Source: DASVDK01 sp036381125 [NCBI: Thermodesulfobacteriota bacterium] (GTDB taxonomy: Bacteria > DASVDK01). From it: a stretch of 9,423 bases of DNA. The translations under genes were made by a program, and so were the position numbers. Position 1 is the first letter of the stretch; every line of letters begins with the position of its first letter. The notes under the pieces were generated by a model. That model was not told the DNA's origin. It saw only the letters and a program-made list of their open reading frames with translations, and made no database searches. Location of the stretch: assembly GCA_036381125.1 (NCBI GenBank), contig DASVDK010000055.1, forward strand, positions 1 through 9,423. Reading direction: 5' to 3'. Positions 7,308 to 9,423 of this stretch are shown here, piece by piece.

Positions 7308-7455
7308 CGCGCGTCAAGGCCCCCACGAGCCGGGTCAGGTGGTGGACGAACTCGACGCGGGGGAGGGCACGGATGGACTCCCGGGACCAGCCGGTTTTGC
7401 AGGCGAGGAGGAGCTCGGCGTCGAGCCAGACTCGGAGCCGAGCGACTCGCCTTCC
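7300..7455 (-). CDS. -1 frame extension of the tail assembly chaperone (gp41 frameshift product, C-terminal part)
   Basis: This is the downstream half of a predicted frameshift fusion. Read in the -1 frame from the slip site, it adds 51 residues to residues 1-95 of the chaperone, giving 146 residues in total. The segment WLDAELLLACKTGWSRES followed by IRALPRVEFVHHLTRLVG is a helical, non-low-complexity sequence with the Trp/Pro/Glu/Phe spacing seen in the short second ORFs of tail chaperone genes. No ATG or GTG in this frame lies near its beginning, so it cannot easily be a separate gene. Its TAG stop lies inside the first codons of the tape measure gene (8-base overlap), which has no strong ribosome binding site of its own. 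That placement suggests the frame is really translated. It could instead be a single gene broken by a one-base sequencing error in the G run. Confidence 0.65.
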   Translation of the reverse strand, partial: GRRVARLRVWLDAELLLACKTGWSRESIRALPRVEFVHHLTRLVGALTRDG

Positions 7456-7739
7456 CCCAGGCGTTCGAGCTCCCGCTGCGCCTGGCGCAGCACGTCGAAG
7501 TCCGCGGGGTGCAGGGTGCCGAGCATCGCGAGCGTGAACGGGCCCTCGAACGTGCCGACGCGGACGAGCTGCCGACAGAGGAGCGCGGCGTGGAACGTCA
7601 GGAACCGCTCGGTGGGGACCTCCGTCTCCGCGTCGAAGTAGTCCTGGGTCGTCGCCTCGCGCAGCACGAACGCGCGATGCACCTCGCCGCCGATCTTGAG
7701 CCCCTTCGGGAGAGTGCCCGTCTTCGTGAGCGGCGGCAT
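7335..7739 (-). CDS. gp41: Tail assembly chaperone, Mu gp41-like, zero-frame product
   Basis: Predicted tail assembly chaperone of the Mu gp41-like type. Such proteins help tube subunits assemble around the tape measure and are absent from the finished virion. The zero-frame product is 134 residues. Residues 1-95 look like a folded domain with family-like features: an N-terminal PLTKTGTLPKGLKIGG, a charged segment HRAFVLREATTQDYFDAE, helix-rich middle, and LREL-type heptads around residues 83-94. From residue 96 onward the sequence turns into a Ser/Pro/Gly-rich low-complexity tail, which looks like read-through of the wrong frame. The ribosome probably slips by -1 at a GGGGGAAG run at codon 95 on some passes, giving a 146-residue form. 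Its place between tube and tape measure is the classic chaperone position. Identity rests on position and partial motifs, so confidence is good but below that of the tube. Confidence 0.82.
   Translation of the reverse strand: MPPLTKTGTLPKGLKIGGEVHRAFVLREATTQDYFDAETEVPTERFLTFHAALLCRQLVRVGTFEGPFTLAMLGTLHPADFDVLRQAQRELERLGEGESLGSESGSTPSSSSPAKPAGPGSPSVPSPASSSSTT
7413..7443 (-). promoter_or_regulatory. Frameshift-stimulating hairpin downstream of slip site
   Basis: In the mRNA sense a 7-base arm GCTCGGC pairs with GCCGAGC. Inside it, after a 2x2 internal loop, a 4-base arm CGAG pairs with CTCG around the 5-base loop TCTGG. The structure is 31 bases long and begins 8 bases after the GAA codon of the slip site, the spacing expected of a -1 frameshift stimulator. 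Chance hairpins are common in GC-rich DNA, so the position is the main argument, together with the shift of coding character. A further outer pairing of GGCGAG with CTCGCC is possible. Confidence 0.55.
7451..7458 (-). promoter_or_regulatory. Candidate -1 ribosomal frameshift slip site
   Basis: The run reads CTG GGG GAA GGC in the zero frame, at codons 94-97 of the chaperone. Gly tRNA on GGG re-pairs perfectly after a -1 slip. Glu tRNA would re-pair GAA to GGA with a middle-base mismatch, so this is not the canonical X XXY YYZ heptamer such as lambda GGGAAAG. It is the only slippery-looking run just upstream of where coding character moves to the -1 frame. A sixth G in the true sequence (a homopolymer undercall) would join the frames directly and is the main alternative. 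Confidence 0.6.
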
Positions 7740-8099
7740 TTAGCCGACCTCCTCGGCCGGCGGCCCCTCGAAGACCACCGGGATCTGGCCCCCCTGGCCG
7801 TCGGTGATCACCGGCGGATCGACCAGGAAAGCATTGCGGACCACGTAGCTCTGCCCGGTGTCCGCCTCGAACGTCACGGTGACGTCGCGCATCTTCTGCA
7901 GGTCGGCGAGCCGCATCCCGCCCTTGAGCGAGATCTCGCACTCGAGCCGCGCCTGCTTCGGCTGCTCGGCGAAGTCGACCGACGAGTTGCTGAGGATCGA
8001 ACTGCGGGTGACGCCGCCGAGGTCGAGCTTGGCCCCCGGCTTCGTCTCGAGGAGCTGGCCGTCGGCCTTGATGGTCGCACGGCCGAGGACTCGTCCCAT
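7740..8099 (-). CDS. M: Tail tube protein, Mu gpM family
   Basis: Tail tube subunit that forms the rigid inner conduit for DNA beneath the sheath. It is 119 residues, the normal length for the Mu gpM/tail tube family. The N-terminus MGRVLGRATIKADGQLL and the following PGAKLDLGG segment are typical of the family. The rest is a beta-rich pattern with the central LECEISLKGGMRLADL and a late segment QSYVVRNAFLVDPPVI. It starts at an ATG preceded by AGGAGG with a 5-base spacer. Its TAA stop directly abuts the ATG of the chaperone gene, so the two are probably translated in a coupled way. Nothing is unusual about it; length, motifs and position between sheath and chaperone agree. Confidence 0.92.
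   Translation of the reverse strand: MGRVLGRATIKADGQLLETKPGAKLDLGGVTRSSILSNSSVDFAEQPKQARLECEISLKGGMRLADLQKMRDVTVTFEADTGQSYVVRNAFLVDPPVITDGQGGQIPVVFEGPPAEEVG
7748..7753 (-). promoter_or_regulatory. Ribosome binding site for tail assembly chaperone gene
   Basis: AGGAGG lies 8 bases upstream of the ATG at 7739, inside the last codons of the tube gene. It supports the chosen chaperone start and indicates independent initiation on top of any coupling to the adjoining tube stop codon. Confidence 0.7.
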
Positions 8100-8104
8100 G
8101 GAGA

Positions 8105-8110
8105 CCTCCT
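8105..8110 (-). promoter_or_regulatory. Strong ribosome binding site for tail tube gene
   Basis: A perfect AGGAGG lies 5 bases before the tube ATG at 8099 and overlaps the sheath TAG stop (8111-8109). This is the strongest-looking start signal in the window, apt for a tube protein needed in many copies, and it fixes the start of the tube gene. Confidence 0.8.
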
Positions 8111-9423
8111 AGCGCCGGAACTGGAGCAGGCCGGTGAACACCCGGAACTGGTTCACGCAGTTGGGCGGGATCAGCGCGTTGACCCGGTTCGGGTCGGTCG
8201 CGTCGATCTCGACGACGAGGTCGCGCTTGAACTGCTCGAGGTCCTCGACGAGCCCCGCCTCCTGCCAGAGCTGGAAGAGCGCGATCAGCTCGAGCCGCAG
8301 GACCGACGGGGTGACGATCGCCTGGCCGGGCCCGATGATCGCATCGTCGCCCGCGAGCTTGTGCCGCGGGAACTTCTGGGCGATCCGCGTCCGCACGCTG
8401 AACCGCAGGAACGCGAGCGTGAGGAGCGTGTTGACGTCGAGGTACGACGGATCGGGCAGCCCGAAGGCGTTCGTCTTGTACGTCGTGATCGCCCGCTCGA
8501 TGCGCACCTGGCCGCCGGCGTCGACGGTGAACGTCGAGATCCCGTCGTGGAGGAGGAGGTCGCGCTCCTCCCGGGTGAAGCGGGCCGATTCGGCCGGCGG
8601 GAGGATCCCGACGAGCGGGAGCGTCTGGAACGGCCGCGCCGGGTCGATCTGCCCGTGGAAGGCGATGACGGCGCCGAAGGCCGCCGCCCACTCGTAGGGC
8701 GGTGTCGGGCTCCCGCTCGCGCCCATGATGCTGACGTGCGGGCTGTTGCGGCTGTCGCCCAGCGTGCCGAGCGCGGCGTGGGTGCCGGCCGCGGCCGCGT
8801 AGGCGTGCCCCTCGATCTGCTTGAGCGGCCCAAACCGCTCGGCCAGCTCGGTCTCGACGACCGTCAGGTTCGCCGCATCGGTGTAGGGCAGGATGATCGT
8901 GTGGTACTGCGCGTCGCCGATCGCGGTGAAGACGGCGGTCACGTCCGGGTTGCCGGTGCCGCCGGTCGGCTGGACGATCGTCACCGTGAGGCCGGCCGGC
9001 AGCGCCTCGCCCTGGAGGTAGTTGATGCGCAGGTCGAGGCTGTTGCCGGCCTCGCCCTTGTGCCGCGCGGTGACGTTGACCTTCGTCTGGTCGACGCCGT
9101 CGACCGCGGCGGTGACCGGCAGCTCGGTCTTCGCGGTCAGGGCCGCCGCGAGCGCCGTCGCGATCTGGGCGAGCGTCTGGCCCGCGGCGACGGCGACCTG
9201 GACCCGGATCCCCGCGACGTAGAGGGTCAGCGTGCCGGCCGCCGAGGCGACGCCGCCGACCGTGATCGAGCCCGTGGCCGCCGTGCCGGCGGGGTTGTCT
9301 TCGAGCGGGAACGCCCAGGTCTCGGTCGTGGCGTTGTTCGCCTTGAGCGCCCGGCACATGGCCGCGAGCATCGAGCCGCGGCCGAACTGCTGTTCGGCCT
9401 CGTCGCCGGAGAGGATCCGGATC
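8109..9423 (-). CDS. L: Tail sheath protein, Mu gpL family (5'-truncated by window edge)
   Basis: Contractile tail sheath subunit. It polymerises around the tail tube and contracts to drive the tube through the host envelope. The visible part is 437 residues ending in a TAG stop. Mu gpL is about 495 residues, so roughly 60 N-terminal residues probably lie beyond the right edge. The frame stays open through the edge: upstream of the first ATG (9371) it reads IRILSGDEAEQQFGRGS and then MLAAMCRALK. This is the conserved gpL stretch, so the ATG at 9371 is not the start. Other family signs are an insertion-like domain with PTGGTGNPD, the core segment YEWAAAFGAVIAFHGQIDPA, and the C-terminal ending LIPPNCVNQFRVFTGLLQFR. 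It is the first gene of the visible tail block and lies 9 bases upstream of the tube gene, the usual sheath-tube pairing. The family assignment is secure; the true start cannot be seen. Confidence 0.93.
   Translation of the reverse strand, partial: IRILSGDEAEQQFGRGSMLAAMCRALKANNATTETWAFPLEDNPAGTAATGSITVGGVASAAGTLTLYVAGIRVQVAVAAGQTLAQIATALAAALTAKTELPVTAAVDGVDQTKVNVTARHKGEAGNSLDLRINYLQGEALPAGLTVTIVQPTGGTGNPDVTAVFTAIGDAQYHTIILPYTDAANLTVVETELAERFGPLKQIEGHAYAAAAGTHAALGTLGDSRNSPHVSIMGASGSPTPPYEWAAAFGAVIAFHGQIDPARPFQTLPLVGILPPAESARFTREERDLLLHDGISTFTVDAGGQVRIERAITTYKTNAFGLPDPSYLDVNTLLTLAFLRFSVRTRIAQKFPRHKLAGDDAIIGPGQAIVTPSVLRLELIALFQLWQEAGLVEDLEQFKRDLVVEIDATDPNRVNALIPPNCVNQFRVFTGLLQFRR

Noticed and set aside
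7396-7400. The GCAAAAC run inside the chaperone overlap as a slip site.
   Set aside because: It lies after the conserved-looking -1 segment has begun (ELLLACKTGW spans it), so a slip here would lose most of that segment. It is also out of phase for a canonical heptamer.
7300-9357. A 685-codon minus-strand frame overlapping sheath, tube and chaperone.
   Set aside because: Most of it is an Arg/Gly/Pro-rich shadow of the sheath and tube genes. Only its last 51 codons look coding, and these are annotated as the -1 extension of the chaperone.
9369-9371. ATG at 9371 as the start of the sheath gene.
   Set aside because: The frame is open upstream to the window edge and encodes conserved sheath sequence (GDEAEQQFGRGS), so the gene starts outside the window.

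Overview
The window is a densely packed, single-direction block of contractile-tail genes from a Mu-like (Muvirus-type) bacteriophage or prophage. Every supported gene is on the minus strand, so transcription runs from the right end (9423) to the left end (1). Base composition is very GC-rich: hand-counted 60-base lines outside the gp46 C-terminal module run about 70-85% GC. This suggests a high-GC bacterial host, most simply a proteobacterium. No host gene, integrase or attachment site is visible, so neither the host nor the state (free phage, prophage, or phage-tail-like bacteriocin) can be settled from this sequence.

Layout in transcription order: tail sheath (Mu gpL; N-terminus cut off by the right edge), tail tube (Mu gpM), tail assembly chaperone (Mu gp41-like), tape measure protein (Mu gp42-like), gpN 'DNA circularization' protein, gpP/gp44 baseplate hub, gp45 central spike, gp46 baseplate wedge protein carrying a large extra C-terminal module, and gp47 baseplate J protein (C-terminus cut off by the left edge). 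This is the Mu gene order from L to gp47 with nothing missing or inserted as a separate gene. Junctions are tight: 1-, 4- or 8-base overlaps, direct abutment, or gaps of 9 and 12 bases. No internal promoter or terminator can be placed, and no gene-free stretch exceeds 12 bases. This fits one late operon with translational coupling.

The proteins form one machine. Sheath and tube form the contractile tail, the chaperone helps tube subunits assemble around the tape measure, the tape measure sets tail length, and gpN, gpP, gp45, gp46 and gp47 build the baseplate and its spike.

Two points stand out. First, the chaperone gene has the hallmarks of a programmed -1 ribosomal frameshift: a GGGGGAAG run, then a strong two-tier hairpin 8 bases downstream, then a coding-like -1 frame whose stop overlaps the tape measure start by 8 bases. 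Second, gp46, normally a small wedge protein of about 140-150 residues, is fused in frame to about 400 residues resembling the carbohydrate-binding/LamG-like modules of phage adhesins. That added part is noticeably less GC-rich than its surroundings, as expected for a swapped-in module. No wholly unknown system is evident; the rest is ordinary Mu-like tail biology.
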